Of a stretch of DNA of 64,000 bases, positions 11,412-21,837 are shown piece after piece; positions within the stretch are counted from its first letter, which is position 1; each line of letters begins with the position of its first letter. The translations under genes were made by a program, and so were the position numbers. The notes below the pieces were generated by a model that was given only the letters and a program-made list of their open reading frames with translations, was not told where the DNA came from and made no database searches. The DNA is from Toxorhynchites rutilus septentrionalis. Lineage: Eukaryota; Arthropoda; Insecta; Diptera; Culicidae. Where the stretch lies: the NCBI RefSeq assembly GCF_029784135.1, contig NC_073746.1, forward strand, positions 151,748,556 through 151,812,555, written 5' to 3'.

Positions 11412-13249
11412 TCCTATATAAAAAAAATCATATTTATACCCATCCACTCACAGTCTAAAAAGAAAAACATTCAGCGTTCTTTCAAAATATTCATTCATTG
11501 ATTCTTTGAGAATTAGACCTTCGGGTTAATGTCCCTTAAAAACAAGAACAAAACATTATTAAAAATTGATTCCGATAAATTTCTAACAAATGATTACCAT
11601 TCTAGCGGTAGTCCTTCGTCCACCTTGCGGTTATATCACGGATATAACCCACTACTTATTTTTTAAGAGGTTACAGACCCTCAACTATTTTGTTGTTGGT
11701 TTCAGTCAGCTTCTAAACAGTCCATCTTTGGCGATTTGATTTCCGTAAGGAATAGAATAAACAGACTTTTCACAATCCATCTGACTCCTACTGATAACTG
11801 TCCGTTTCACCCCACTAATACAATTATTTCAATAATTAAAAATTTCCACTCACAAATGAGTTTACCCTTCCGTACAATTATTACGTAACGTGCTCAGGAA
11901 GGATAGAGGAGATGTCTTGTGAGATCTGGTTTAGAAAAAAAATCCAAATAATTCTAAACAGTTTTATGTAAATGGCCACCATTCATTCATATAGAAATTA
12001 CCGGCAAATAACGTCCGGCGCACGCAGAAAAGTCTGAAAAATAATCGATTCTCACTGTTGCTTCAACTTAAACCATGGGGTAAGTTAAAAAGCTGAGAGG
12101 TATGCGGGAAAAAGAATCGGGGAGAAACCATCATTCCTACACCCTAAATTAATTTCTAGCACATGTTTTGGCATCATGTTTTGGCATTAAATGAGCTTAA
12201 AAATAATAGAAAATATCATGACTCTCAAATACTGGTATAGCATTTATATACAGTGAAAGCACTCTATAGCGACATCGCAAGGGACCATCGTTATAGAGCA
12301 TTGTCGCTATAAAAGATTGTCGTTACCCAGTCTGCATTGTTGTGCCAAATCGGTCCCAACAAATGGTGTCGACAACGGTACCGATGTCGTGCCATTTTGC
12401 AATGATTTTGTCGACCTATCCTTCGTATTTGTGAACCAATTACGAGCCAAACCTGTGCCAATCTGGCACCGTGTCGACCGAACGGAAAATTGCTCGACCC
12501 TTATTATAGCTCTATTGATTTCAAGGAAACGAAAATAAAATGAAACTAAAAAATATCGTTGATGAATAAAAAGTAATTTATTCATCATAAAAGCAATTAT
12601 TTTAAGCTAACACACAATTTGAAATACAATTATCAATTAACCAGCTATTTGAATAATGTCCTACCATATACAATTTTTTTCTTGTTAAAAATATGTTTCT
12701 TCTTCTCTATACATTACTAGTTTTTCGTGAATATTTTTTTATGTATTACATGGTTTTAACATCATTTAACAAATGATGTTTTTTTATGATAATAAGGTAA
12801 GAGTTATAATCTAATGTTTTATAATGTATTTCTATATGTGCTATATAAGCTGTTTTGTATTCATTTAGTATGAATTTGTTTAGTTATTACTCAATGTCAA
12901 TATGACTATTTTTTTGTACATATACATATTGCACAAATTAGAGAACCTTTTCTATTTATTAAAAATCACAAATCAATTCTGTTTTTGAAATCCAAAAACT
13001 AACAAATGAATTTATCTCTTTTTAAATATGGATTTCCACAGACGGAGAAAATGTATGTTGTTTTTCATAACGTGTATAAATAATTAATAAATATTAAAAA
13101 AAACTAATGAATCTTTAGATGTGATGATTAGTGATGATTAATTAGTATCATTATTGATTTTTTTTCTATGATTCCTGTTAGCAATTACTGAGTCGTTATG
13201 ATAATGCAAAGGTATAAAAAAAATCTTCTATAGTCCTCTCCTCTCCTAG
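11412..13249. other. gene-free AT-rich stretch; possible pogo-type end at 12252
   Basis: A terminus-like motif begins at 12252 (CAGTGAAAGCACTCTATAGC) with short inverted runs of TAGCGACA and TGTCGCTATA. This looks like the end of a Tigger/pogo element, but no matching opposite end was found. At 11630-11660 an imperfect palindrome around GGTTATATC/GATATAACC is shared, inverted, with 33526-33550. No gene is visible. Confidence 0.4.
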
Positions 13250-14960
13250 CGATTCAGATCAATGATGAACTTCATCTATACAAGTGCTGAAAAAAAGAAA
13301 TGAATTAATAGAATTTGCAGTTCAAATGACGACAAATATTACCTATTTAAAGCACTATGAGTTTTAAAGCGCTGTGAGCTACCGTAGAATGTCAAGCGTT
13401 GGCTTCCAGCATTTGTTTCAATGCAACGACGCGTCTATTCTTTGCGTCAAATTATCAATCTGAAACAAAAAGATACAATGAATTATAGTTTTTCTAATGT
13501 TTATGTATTAGGATAAGCAGATAGAAAAATATTATTAAATGGCTGTAGTTATGCATATCATTCATTGTATAAGTCTCATTGGGTTATATTAGCTAGCGTT
13601 AGAATTATGTTTCATCAAGACAACACCAAGCAGTTTAGTTGGAACCTCAGAGTCCTAATCCGGCACCAAATGATTGCCACTTGTTCCTATATATGGCCTA
13701 TTTTTTGTGAAAAAGTTTTAAGAATCGGACCGAAATGGGACGGAAATTTGGCAGCAAATTATAAAACAAAACGGAACATATTTAGCTTAAACCTGTTGTT
13801 GATTATTGTCATCTTTAAAAAATGTAAATTAATAATATTTAAAATATTCAAATCGTTTTTGAAATACCTGATGTACAAACAGTTCTTTAAACCTTATAAT
13901 AAATAAAATAATTACTATACGAGAACTGTTTTAACGATTAGTAAAATCGATTCTCCTCATAACATAACAATCATTATACAAACATCAATTTGCATTACCC
14001 ACCAGTATTAATTATGACTCCTGCTGATGCTGGGATGTTTAAAGGTAATGTGATGAAATGCCAGAAAACAAATAAAACGATTATCATGCAATACAAGTAC
14101 ATCTAATGTTTCAGATAACAATAACGAAAAATGGATCCTTGATCCTCGGAATAAGAAACCATCTCAAATGTCGATTGAATCGATTCACCTCAGAAAACGT
14201 AACAGTTATGCTAAAATGAATTCATGGTACTCATAAGTATTTACTATGAATTCTGCTGGTGTTGGGGTGATTATTGGCAATATGAAGAAATAACTGGAAA
14301 TAAAATAAATAATTAGTATACACGGTATACAAGAAACCGTTTTAACGGCTAGTAAAATCGATTTCTCTCAATACACAAAACATAAAAATTATCCAGAAGA
14401 AAGATGATGTCACTCATTTATATTTAATATGACTTTTGTTATGTTGGGGGCATTGGATGGCAATTTGTGTAAAATATCTGATAATGAATAAAACAATTAG
14501 TTTATGAGGTATACAAGGATTTTAACGAAAAGTGAAATCGATTTCCTGCATAACACAAAAATTAATGTTTTGGTACTCACCAGTATAAACTGACTCCAGC
14601 TGATGCTGATGGGATGAATGGCATTATGAAAAAATATCTGGAAATAAACAAAATGATTAGCATATCTAATTCCATTGATTCGGGAATAAGGGAACGTTCC
14701 AACTGTCAGTTGAATGGATTATCTCATGAAACCTACGAATTCCACAAATACTATTTACCCTCTGTTAATTGAGTTCTGCTAACAGCTCCCATCAATGTAT
14801 AATAACCTGAAAATATCACTCCGCTATTAAATCCAATAGCGGATAAACAGAACATATGTTTTCAACCGAGAAATGACACGATAATGTGATGAAATTTGAT
14901 TTACTCGCCTATTTTAATCATCTCCTATGTTATCCGGTACTTTGTTCAATGCAACCTAAA
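13250..14960 (-). other. exon-like tandem array, possible spliced noncoding or decayed gene
   Basis: On the minus strand five related blocks of about 47-59 bp occur near 14770-14820, 14575-14635, 14415-14475, 14225-14285 and 13990-14050. Several are preceded by TTTATTTCCAG or a similar acceptor, and the best is followed by GTGAGTACC (14575 block). Others have lost the AG or GT. Between them recurs an AATCGATTT(T/C)ACT-type stretch. Downstream, further acceptors with strong pyrimidine tracts (TTTGTTTCAG near 13460, TTTCTTTTTTTCAG near 13290) and a GTAATATTT donor near 13340 would define a 56-bp intron. The blocks can be read in frame in places, but stops differ between copies and no known domain appears. 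A decayed gene with duplicated exons or a spliced noncoding RNA are both possible. Confidence 0.4.
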
Positions 14961-15017
14961 ATAAACCAAATAAAATTTAAAGTGATAATTAAGGTAATTT
15001 TCTATACTTACAATTGA

Positions 15018-16246
15018 GTTCAATATATTGAGTTCAATATATTTGCTCTGTGAGTGAAAAAAATGAACAAATGCCGTGTAAAGTCAATTCATTTATTGTG
15101 ATTGATTGTTCTTCGTTACAAGTAAATTTAATGACGGACCTTTTACGTTTGGTATGATGACTAGAACCAAATATATGTACGGAAGAATTATCAAACGTTT
15201 GATGAACCAGCCTAAGGCTGAAAATCTTTCCAATAAAGACAAAAAAAAAATTATCAAACGATTATTTATTTTACATTTCCCTCTGAAGTTTACATCCCAA
15301 AAGTGTACATACTTCTCGAATCTCGAATTTGCTTGAAACTGGGAAGTTCATTCGCTTCTAGTGGCTGCACGATTTTCCCAGGTTCCTAAGTTTAGAAGAT
15401 CATGTTAGGACATACATATTCCACTCTGCACAAAGGCAAGCGAGGACAAAAGTACTCGCAGTTTGCATTCATTTGCAGAGCCGATTTCCCCAGAAACCTC
15501 GGTTTTGAAGTCTGTGTTAGGGAAACACATTTCAATCGGAACAAAAATACCCCCGATTTGTATGAATTTGCAATGCCGATTTCCCCACGCTTCATGGATT
15601 TGAAGTCTGTGTTAGGGAAACACATTCCAGTCGGAACAAAAATACCCCCGACTTGCATGAATTTGAAATACCGATTTCTCCAGGCACCTTGGTTTAGATC
15701 TTTATTAGGGAACACATTTCGGTGGGAACAAAAGCTCCCCCTACTTTCGTGTGTTCTTCTTCTTCTTTTTGGCTTTAAGAGGGTTTAAACTTTTCAGTTC
15801 ACTCGCCTCTAGGCTCTTTCGTGTGTTTGCAATGCCGATTTCGCTGCTTGGTTTTAAAGTCTGTGTTAGGGAACATTTTTCGATGAGAACAAAAGTCCCC
15901 CTACTTTCATGTATTTGCAATGCCGATTTCCCCAAGGCTGCTTGGTTTTGATGGCTGTGTTAGGGAAACCGTAAATCGGGCCAATCAAAACGATGCAGTT
16001 AGGGCGTTTAGATAACGCCTAATATTTTACACTTATTCAATTGTTTATCTAATGAAAAACAACATTTTGTTAGTTGCGATAGATGCGTAGAAATATTCCC
16101 TATCAAGTGATGCAAACATCTCTCCTATCCAGTACGAAATGTTCGAGCTATAAGCATTCGAAATCTTTCATTTTTTCCTGCATGTTCTGTGTTTAGGTTT
16201 TCATTTTACCCTCCATATATTCCGGTTAGACGTAGTCCCACGTCAA
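15018..16246 (+). repeat. X repeat, copy 1
   Basis: It is almost base-for-base the same as 33625-34858. It starts near AATTGAGTTCAATATATTTG and ends CCGGTTAGACGTAGTCCCACGTC. The interior (15470-15965) has five degenerate tandem units of about 90-95 bp centred on TGCCGATTTCCCC and GTCTGTGTTAGGGAAAC. The last ~280 bp also match 21060-21350, the 3' end of a histone-carrying X element. The A-rich end in other copies suggests spread by retrotransposition. No reverse transcriptase is present. Confidence 0.75.
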
Positions 16247-17136
16247 AAACTGTGCAGTGCTGCAATGCTGCAGTGATTCGCTTAATTCGTGTAGTTTTAT
16301 TGTGATTATAGCTGAGACTGTGGGCAGTGCTGCCTGTGGGAGGCAAAGCGAGGTAAGATTCCAGCACTTTTGTAGCATTTTCCGTCACTCGGTCGACATA
16401 ATGTCCACAACCACTCGAAAATCTATGAATCTGGGTATAGAGAGCTCAGATGGCGCTATAAGGAGAAAACAGCTCAAGTTCATGCAAAACAATCAAATTA
16501 TATTAGAAACCAAAGCAATTAATGTCTAACCGTCTTGAAACAAAACACATTGAACAATGAATATAAAATTTAGCTCAATCGTCCGATACAAAATTTTCTC
16601 TAAATACAAAAAAATTGTAAATTTTTAATAGATTTGCATAGATAATTTGGACAGCATGTGCTTGCTGGGTGGACTTATAGTTTCATTATTGAATGCTCCG
16701 TCAGGTCCTGATTAAATGAATGATTGATTTTATTTATCTCATCGCCAGACAAAATATACCAATAGAACATCATTGAAGCCAATATTCTTACCTTTTTCAC
16801 GGCTCTAGTCCATATGTTTCATGATGAATGAATTCGCATTGTGCGGCACATTGAATTCATTAGATAATGTTGTTGTTTTAGAACCCTTTTCGAAAATACC
16901 TTTGATATATGTCTAATTTATTTTTAGCGTTGAAGAATTTCGTGTATTACAACCCATTTTGGGCAGTGAATGTTTTCGAAGTGGAACTAACGATACTTCA
17001 AGTTATTGCCTGAATTTGATATTGAAAGCTTCATCCATATAACAAATGCGTAAACAATACATTCATCTTTAAATTTATTACAAATCTAATGCAATTTAAT
17101 TTTAGGACGGGATTTTTGTTCAACAATTCTTCAATT
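16247..17136. other. gene-free stretch with a weak open frame
   Basis: An open frame at 16257-16529 (plus strand) is free of stops, but it shows no recognised domain and no clear start context. I do not call it a gene. The rest is AT-rich. Confidence 0.35.
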
Positions 17137-17480
17137 ATTGACGTAGGATTACGTCTTTCAAATGGGGTACAAATTGAAAATCAAAAGTCGAGCACATCGT
17201 GAAAATTGTCCAATTTCAAACGCCTATTGCTCAGTCATTTCATGATGGATTGATGAGATTTTAGCGTCAATCGATTTCGGCACTCCATAAAAATTTTTTA
17301 TATTGAAGAAAATAATATATGTCATGAAACAAACTGTCAAACAATTGAAAAATCTCAACCTCTATCCTAACGGAAATACCCACTTCTGATTGGTCGTAAT
17401 TGACGACATATGCGGCGGGTCCCTAACAGAGAATCAAAACCATGCTGCCTGAGGGAAATCGGCATTGCAAATATATGTAA
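17137..17480 (-). repeat. X-repeat and junction-motif fragment
   Basis: It begins with GACGTAGGATTACGTC followed by TTTCAAATGGGGTAC. It ends (about 17420-17475) with the inverse of the X phrases CTGTGTTAGGGA and GCAATGCCGATTTCCC. It is an old, inverted piece of the X family. Confidence 0.55.
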
Positions 17481-18239
17481 GTCCTTTTTCTACTGCAAGT
17501 AAGGTGAGTGATACGATTAATTCTAGCTAATAAAATTCAAATTTGGAACTTTAATGTTGGTTGCGTGAAATTTCATATCAATGACCGATCATGTATTGTG
17601 AATAATCTAGCACAAGTGTAAATGTAAAATTGTATATGTAAGCAGTTGTATTAAGAATGACTTGATATGCTCATATGCTTCCCATATGCTCTATGTATTG
17701 TATATGTTTTAGGTGTTAAAAATTCGCATTGGATTGAATAAACTCTCAGAAAGTATAAATTATAGAAGAAAATTACCTTTTCTATTTCAAATATGTTTTC
17801 TCAATATTGAAATAACATGTTTATACTGATGAGAAAAATTGATGATTGTGTTCGGTAATTATCTTATATGGCATTGGTGATTTTTTTTTTCTTTATTTCA
17901 TTCATACATAACACAGCAGGCTCTTTTCAGGGACACCAAATCATTATCAAAAAGTTTAACGATGTAATTCTTCAAACATATCCAAAATCAACAGATAACC
18001 CAACGGAATCCTACGTCAACTGCGCGGTCGTGCCACGGACACAACCCTCGTGTGATTTTTTTTTCAAAAATTTCAAATTTGTTTTCTATTTCTGTTTTTG
18101 AAAGTATCCGAAATTTTAAATCAATTGGGCGTGAACAAATGTTCAAAGTTGATTAAATCTTATAATACACAACATAGACTATTTACGCTCGTAGGCACTG
18201 ACATTGACACACACACACACTATGAGTAGAGTGAAATTG
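17481..18239. other. gene-free stretch with repeat debris
   Basis: A degenerate histone-type 3' end, GGCTCTTTTCAGGGAC followed by ACCAAA, sits at 17919-17941. At 18013 the TCCTACGTCAACTG junction phrase is followed by CGGTCGTGCCACGGACACAA, shared with 23835 and 25328. No gene is visible. Confidence 0.4.
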
Positions 18240-18327
18240 AAAACTGTCGCAATAGAGAATGTGGGAAACCTAAGAAGGTAATCAAGAGACCGAGAGATCT
18301 CTAAAACCCAATAAGATCGGACATATA
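18240..18327. repeat. Z repeat, left half split by mariner
   Basis: It matches the Z unit up to the ATCGGAC stretch and then stops at TA (18326-18327). The unit resumes at 21838-21965, so the intervening 3.5 kb was inserted into a Z unit. Confidence 0.7.
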
Positions 18328-18350
18328 CGATGGCAGTCCGATAAGTACTT

Positions 18351-18626
18351 CTTCTTCTTCTTCTTCAATGGCACTAACGTTCCTAGAGGAACTTCGCCGT
18401 CTCCACGTAGTATTACTTGCGTCATTTTTATTAGTACTTAGTTGAGATTTCTATGCCAAATAACACGCCTTGAATGCATTCTGAGTGGCAAGCTCTAGAA
18501 TACGCGTGATCACAGTGCAAGTCGGAGGAAATTTCTTTGACGAAAAATTCCCCCGACCAGAACGGGAATTGAACCCGAACCCCCGGCATGTTAGTTATGA
18601 CGCTAACCACTCGGCCACGTGAGCAC
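18351..18626 (-). mobile_element. SINE-A, complete, tRNA-derived
   Basis: The minus-strand head GTGGCCGAGTGGTTAGCG has the A-box and the serine/leucine tRNA-like arm. GGGTTCAATTCCCG supplies the B-box, so RNA polymerase III transcription is expected. The tail is (AAG)n. The element is flanked by a perfect 13-bp duplication, CCGATAAGTACTT, at 18338-18350 and 18627-18639, a sign of LINE-driven retrotransposition into the mariner end. Confidence 0.92.
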
Positions 18627-18829
18627 CCGATAAGTACTTAGCCTACAAAAAAGACGGGTGGGTAATGTCGGGGACATAACCGGAGTGACGTAGGACTATA
18701 CAAAGGGGACAGCTTTTGTTAAATATATATTTTAAATATATTGTTTTATTTTCTTCTCCTACGTGAATACCTACCTATCTACCTGAAAAATGGATTAGTT
18801 TACTGTTTACTCTTTATGAATATGTTGAT

Positions 18830-18845
18830 GGTTCTGAAAAGAACC
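18830..18845 (-). other. histone-type mRNA 3' stem-loop
   Basis: Read on the minus strand this is GGTTCTTTTCAGAACC, a perfect 6-bp stem with a 4-base loop of the class used to end replication-dependent histone mRNAs. It lies downstream of the H2A fragment at 19088-19305 on the same strand. Confidence 0.7.
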
Positions 18846-19087
18846 TTTGGTGTTGTGTTTTTGTTATCACTCGATATTCCCATCTTGTTCGGTTAAACCT
18901 TCCTGTTTAGCTATTGCGTTTGCCACTCGCCACAGCTTTCACAGTTGAAAAATTTCTTCCCATCCAGCTTGTGACATGTTGTTCAGTAAATTACATTTAA
19001 TGCGACGTGCCGGAGAAACACTTTGCCACTCACTGAAACTAATTGTTGCCTTGATGAGCGCCGAACCGAAGCTGCTCTGTTCTTGAT

Positions 19088-19305
19088 GCGGGTTTTCTGA
19101 TTGTCGTGAGCAGCTTTGCAAGCCAACTCAAGCACTCCGATGGCCGAAACTCTATAATCGCTGTTAGGTATACTGGTGCTCCGGCACCAATCCGTTCGGT
19201 CTAGTTACCCTTGCGGAGCAATCAGTGAATGCGACCAACAGGGAACTGGAGACCTGCACGGTTCGAGTGAGACTTTGCCTTTCCCTTAACTTGTCCTCCT
19301 TTGTT
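19088..19305 (-). pseudogene. histone H2A fragment 1
   Basis: The minus strand reads [10 protein letters not shown], then [14 protein letters not shown], then GAGAPVYL and finally, after a frame change, KAAHDNQKTRI. These are canonical H2A blocks (basic tail, L1 region, nucleosome core helices). Stops and frameshifts break the frame, and the C-terminal half of H2A is replaced by unrelated sequence. The ATG is lost. Confidence 0.85.
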
Positions 19306-19552
19306 ACGTTCACGATACCGATGCCTTACCACCACACGGGTTTACGGTTTGAAAGAAAATAAGATATTTTTTTGGGGTCCGCGTGTTTTATACTTTAGCG
19401 GTACACACTCACAGGATAGAGAAAAATCGGCAGACTCAGCCAGAGGGGCGAGTCCAACGAGACGAACGAATGAGCATTAAAAGGGAGCGATGGCAAAAAA
19501 ATACATTCATTACGATTTGTTCGCTCGTTGGATTCACATGCAGGCTAAAAAG

Positions 19553-19568
19553 GGTCCTTTTCAGGATC
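19553..19568 (+). other. histone-type mRNA 3' stem-loop, plus orientation
   Basis: GGTCCTTTTCAGGATC followed by ACAAAA, and preceded closely by a TAA (GCTAAAAA), looks like the end of a histone mRNA in the opposite direction to the H2A fragments. One stem pair is weakened. Confidence 0.55.
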
Positions 19569-20202
19569 ACAAAATTATCTTCAATCTAAAGAGTTTATTG
19601 TTTTGTTATCACTCGATATCCCCATCTTGTTCGGCTAAGCCTTTCTGTTTAGCGATTGCATTTGCCACTCGCCACAGCTTTCACAGTTGGAAAATTTCTT
19701 CCCATCCAGCTTGTGACATATTTTACAGTAAATTACATTCAATGGCACGTAGCATTACCACCACTCAGTATCGGATTGGAGGTAATTTTAACCTGTAATT
19801 GAACATTTGCGATGACAGTGGTACAGTGTCGACTTTCAATGTGGGGTCATAATTTGGACCCCGAACTCTATGTTTACAAAAATTTCCAACTAAATATGTC
19901 GCATTACATGTCCGTCCAATTAGCTAAATGTCGAGATAAGTGTAAATTACTGTACTTTCAATCTAGAAGCAATTTAAGAATTGGTGAAAATCAATAAGCT
20001 CATAACAACTGCCAAATTCAAAAACTCATCATATCCTGGCAAACAAATTATGAAAAAATCAATGTGTGTTTTATTATTATTTTGGATATTGTTTTAGAAA
20101 GCATTGAACTGAATTTCCTAAACTCTTTTTTGGAAGGTTTAATGGCCCTGAAAAGCGCCTTGTTTTATGGAATGGTTCCAATTTAGAAAACTTAGTACTC
20201 GT

Positions 20203-20218
20203 GGTTTTGAAAAGAACC
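20203..20218 (-). other. histone-type mRNA 3' stem-loop
   Basis: On the minus strand it reads GGTTCTTTTCAAAACC. It lies about 180 bp downstream of H2A fragment 2. A second, slightly mismatched one (GGCGCTTTTCAGGGCC) lies at 20144-20159. Confidence 0.6.
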
Positions 20219-20398
20219 ATTTCGAACGCCCTCGATGCCGCCTTGTTCTGGATTTGCCACCAAAGCAGTTTGTATAAAGAACAAACTTTTTTCTTCTGCT
20301 ACTTGATGCCGTTTTGCGATTGCGTTTGCCACTCGCCACTCGCTGCAACTGCCTGTTGTCTTGATGTCCACCGAACCGAATGTGTTCTGTTCCGAATG

Positions 20399-20602
20399 CG
20401 GGTTTTCTTATCGTCGCGAGCAGCTTTGCCAGCTAACTCGATCACTTCGGCGGCCGAAACTATATAACGCCGGCTAGGTGGACTGGTGCACTGGTACTAA
20501 CGCGCTCGGCCTAGCTACCCTTGCGGGAAACTCCAGACCAACACGGTTTGAGCGGGATTTTGCCTTTCCCTTCACTTTTCCTCCTTTGCCATGTCCAGAC
20601 AT
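20399..20602 (-). pseudogene. histone H2A fragment 2
   Basis: It begins with an ATG at 20602 and reads [20 protein letters not shown], the start of H2A. Disruptions follow through the L1 region, and then AAEVIELAGKAARDDKKTRI. After TRI the sequence leaves H2A in the same way as fragment 1, so both derive from one already chimeric ancestor. It is a processed or cluster-derived pseudogene, not a functional histone. Confidence 0.88.
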
Positions 20603-21374
20603 GGCTGCTTGGGTTGGTTTGTTGATGTGTTGTGATGCGAACCGATGTGGTGTACGGTTTGAATGAGAATGATCGTTACGGAAGGAAGGAAGGAAGGTCT
20701 TGTATTATAGAGACTTTAAACTTTTGCAGTTCATTCGTCTCTAGCCTTGAGAAAGGCCCTTTGAAAACTCTACTCTACTCTATTACTCTACTCCAGCGCT
20801 ACCACCTCCGCCCTCTTGCCTTGAGAAAGGCACTCGATCCCTCGCCGTCCAGCCCGTCCAGCAACGATGTTGTCCAGTCGGTGTCCACACAAAGAATGTG
20901 ATCGTTACGGCAGCGGAGCGGGGATTTTTGAGCTGACTGGCTGGCTCGAGAGTTACGCATGTGTGAGACTGCGACCAATGTTTCGTTCATTTTTTTTCTT
21001 TTTCCTTCCCAATCGTGCTTCATTCTATTTCGCTGCTGCTCTGGTTGCCCGTTTTGGTCGGTACAATTTGAGGAGCACAAAATGGACCAATCAAAAATGG
21101 GCACATAGTGCATTTTGACAATGCTTGTTATTTCACGATTATTCAATTATTTATCTCAAGAAAAATGAAATGTTATTCGTTATGATAGATGCGTAGATAT
21201 ATTTCCTATCAATTGATGCAAAAACCTTTGCGATCTATTGAGAAATGCTCGAGTTATAAGCGTTCCAAATCTTGCATTTTTTCCTACTTGTGCAGTGCCT
21301 AGATTTCCATTTCACTCCCTATATCTTCCGGTTAGACGTAGTCCTACGTCAAAAAAAATTGGAAAAGTGGCGAT

Positions 21375-21837
21375 TTATTTCTCAACACAGTATTCTTTTA
21401 GTTCGATACACTTGACCCAGCGATGCTCCAACTTCTTTAATCCACCAGAAAAATACGTTTTCTCGAGGTCTGCAAAGTAGGCCTCCGTGGCGGCGATGAC
21501 CTCCTCATTCGACTCAAATTTCTTCCCGACGAGTGACTTTTTCAAGTTTGGAAACAAAAAAAGTCGCACGGGCCCAAATCTGGAGAATACGGTGGACGGA
21601 ACAGCAGTTCGTAGTGCAATTCGACCAATTTGGCCGTGGCGACGACGGAATTTCTATTTTTCCATTTTGCTAAAATCCGCCGACATGACCGCTTCTACAC
21701 ACGGTCAAAACAAAACTACGAGTCCGATTCGGCTGGAATTTTGACAGTAGCCATTTACGAGAATGTACTACACGATAAGTAATCTCTCTGACACCATCGG
21801 GCGATTAGGCTAAGTACTTATCGGACCGCCCTCGTAT
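21375..21837 (-). pseudogene. mariner transposase, C-terminal part and 5' end
   Basis: The minus frame 21375-21569 reads FPNLKKSLVGKKFESNEEVI and ends RWVKCIELKEYCVEK, the classical mariner C-terminus. Upstream come a short N-terminal piece starting MSADFSKMEK and the right terminal repeat. The DNA-binding and most catalytic sequence is deleted, and the frame is broken. Confidence 0.85.

Larger units (their letters stand above)
18655..21353. mobile_element. X-type composite element with histone H2A fragments
   Basis: The left boundary reads GACGGGTGGGTAATGTCGGG, right after the mariner end. The right boundary is the X 3' end CGTCAAAAAAAA, right before the mariner transposase remnant. Inside are two minus-strand H2A fragments, a third partial repeat of their downstream part (19592-19790) and four histone-type 3' stem-loops (18830-18845, 19553-19568, 20144-20159, 20203-20218). 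CTTGAGAAAGGC phrases occur at 20739 and 20819. The last ~290 bp match X copies 1 and 2. No polymerase is encoded. The A-run end suggests retrotransposition, but the mechanism is inferred. Confidence 0.6.
18328..21837 (-). mobile_element. mariner split by later insertions
   Basis: Left end TACGATGGCAGTCCGATAAG and right end (inverse) TACGAGGGCGGTCCGATAAG form the terminal repeats, with TA outside both ends. The transposase remnant reads on the minus strand near the right end. A SINE (18351-18626) interrupts the left terminal repeat. A 2.7-kb X-type element (about 18655-21353) separates the left end from the transposase. Removing both leaves only a few hundred bp of mariner, so the original was itself internally deleted. 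Confidence 0.75.

Noticed and set aside
15402..15788. Open frame of 128 codons, and similar ones on both strands, in the X repeat
   Set aside because: Both strands are open because of the ~90-95-bp tandem units. There is no domain, and the same frames recur in copy 2, so it is repeat structure rather than a gene.
18560..18626. Possible tRNA-Ser/Leu gene on the minus strand
   Set aside because: It is the head of SINE-A: it carries the SINE body, an AAG tail and target duplications, and recurs as SINE copies elsewhere.
19088..20602. Functional histone H2A genes
   Set aside because: Both copies have stops, frameshifts and a replaced C-terminal half, and lie inside a dispersed repeat.
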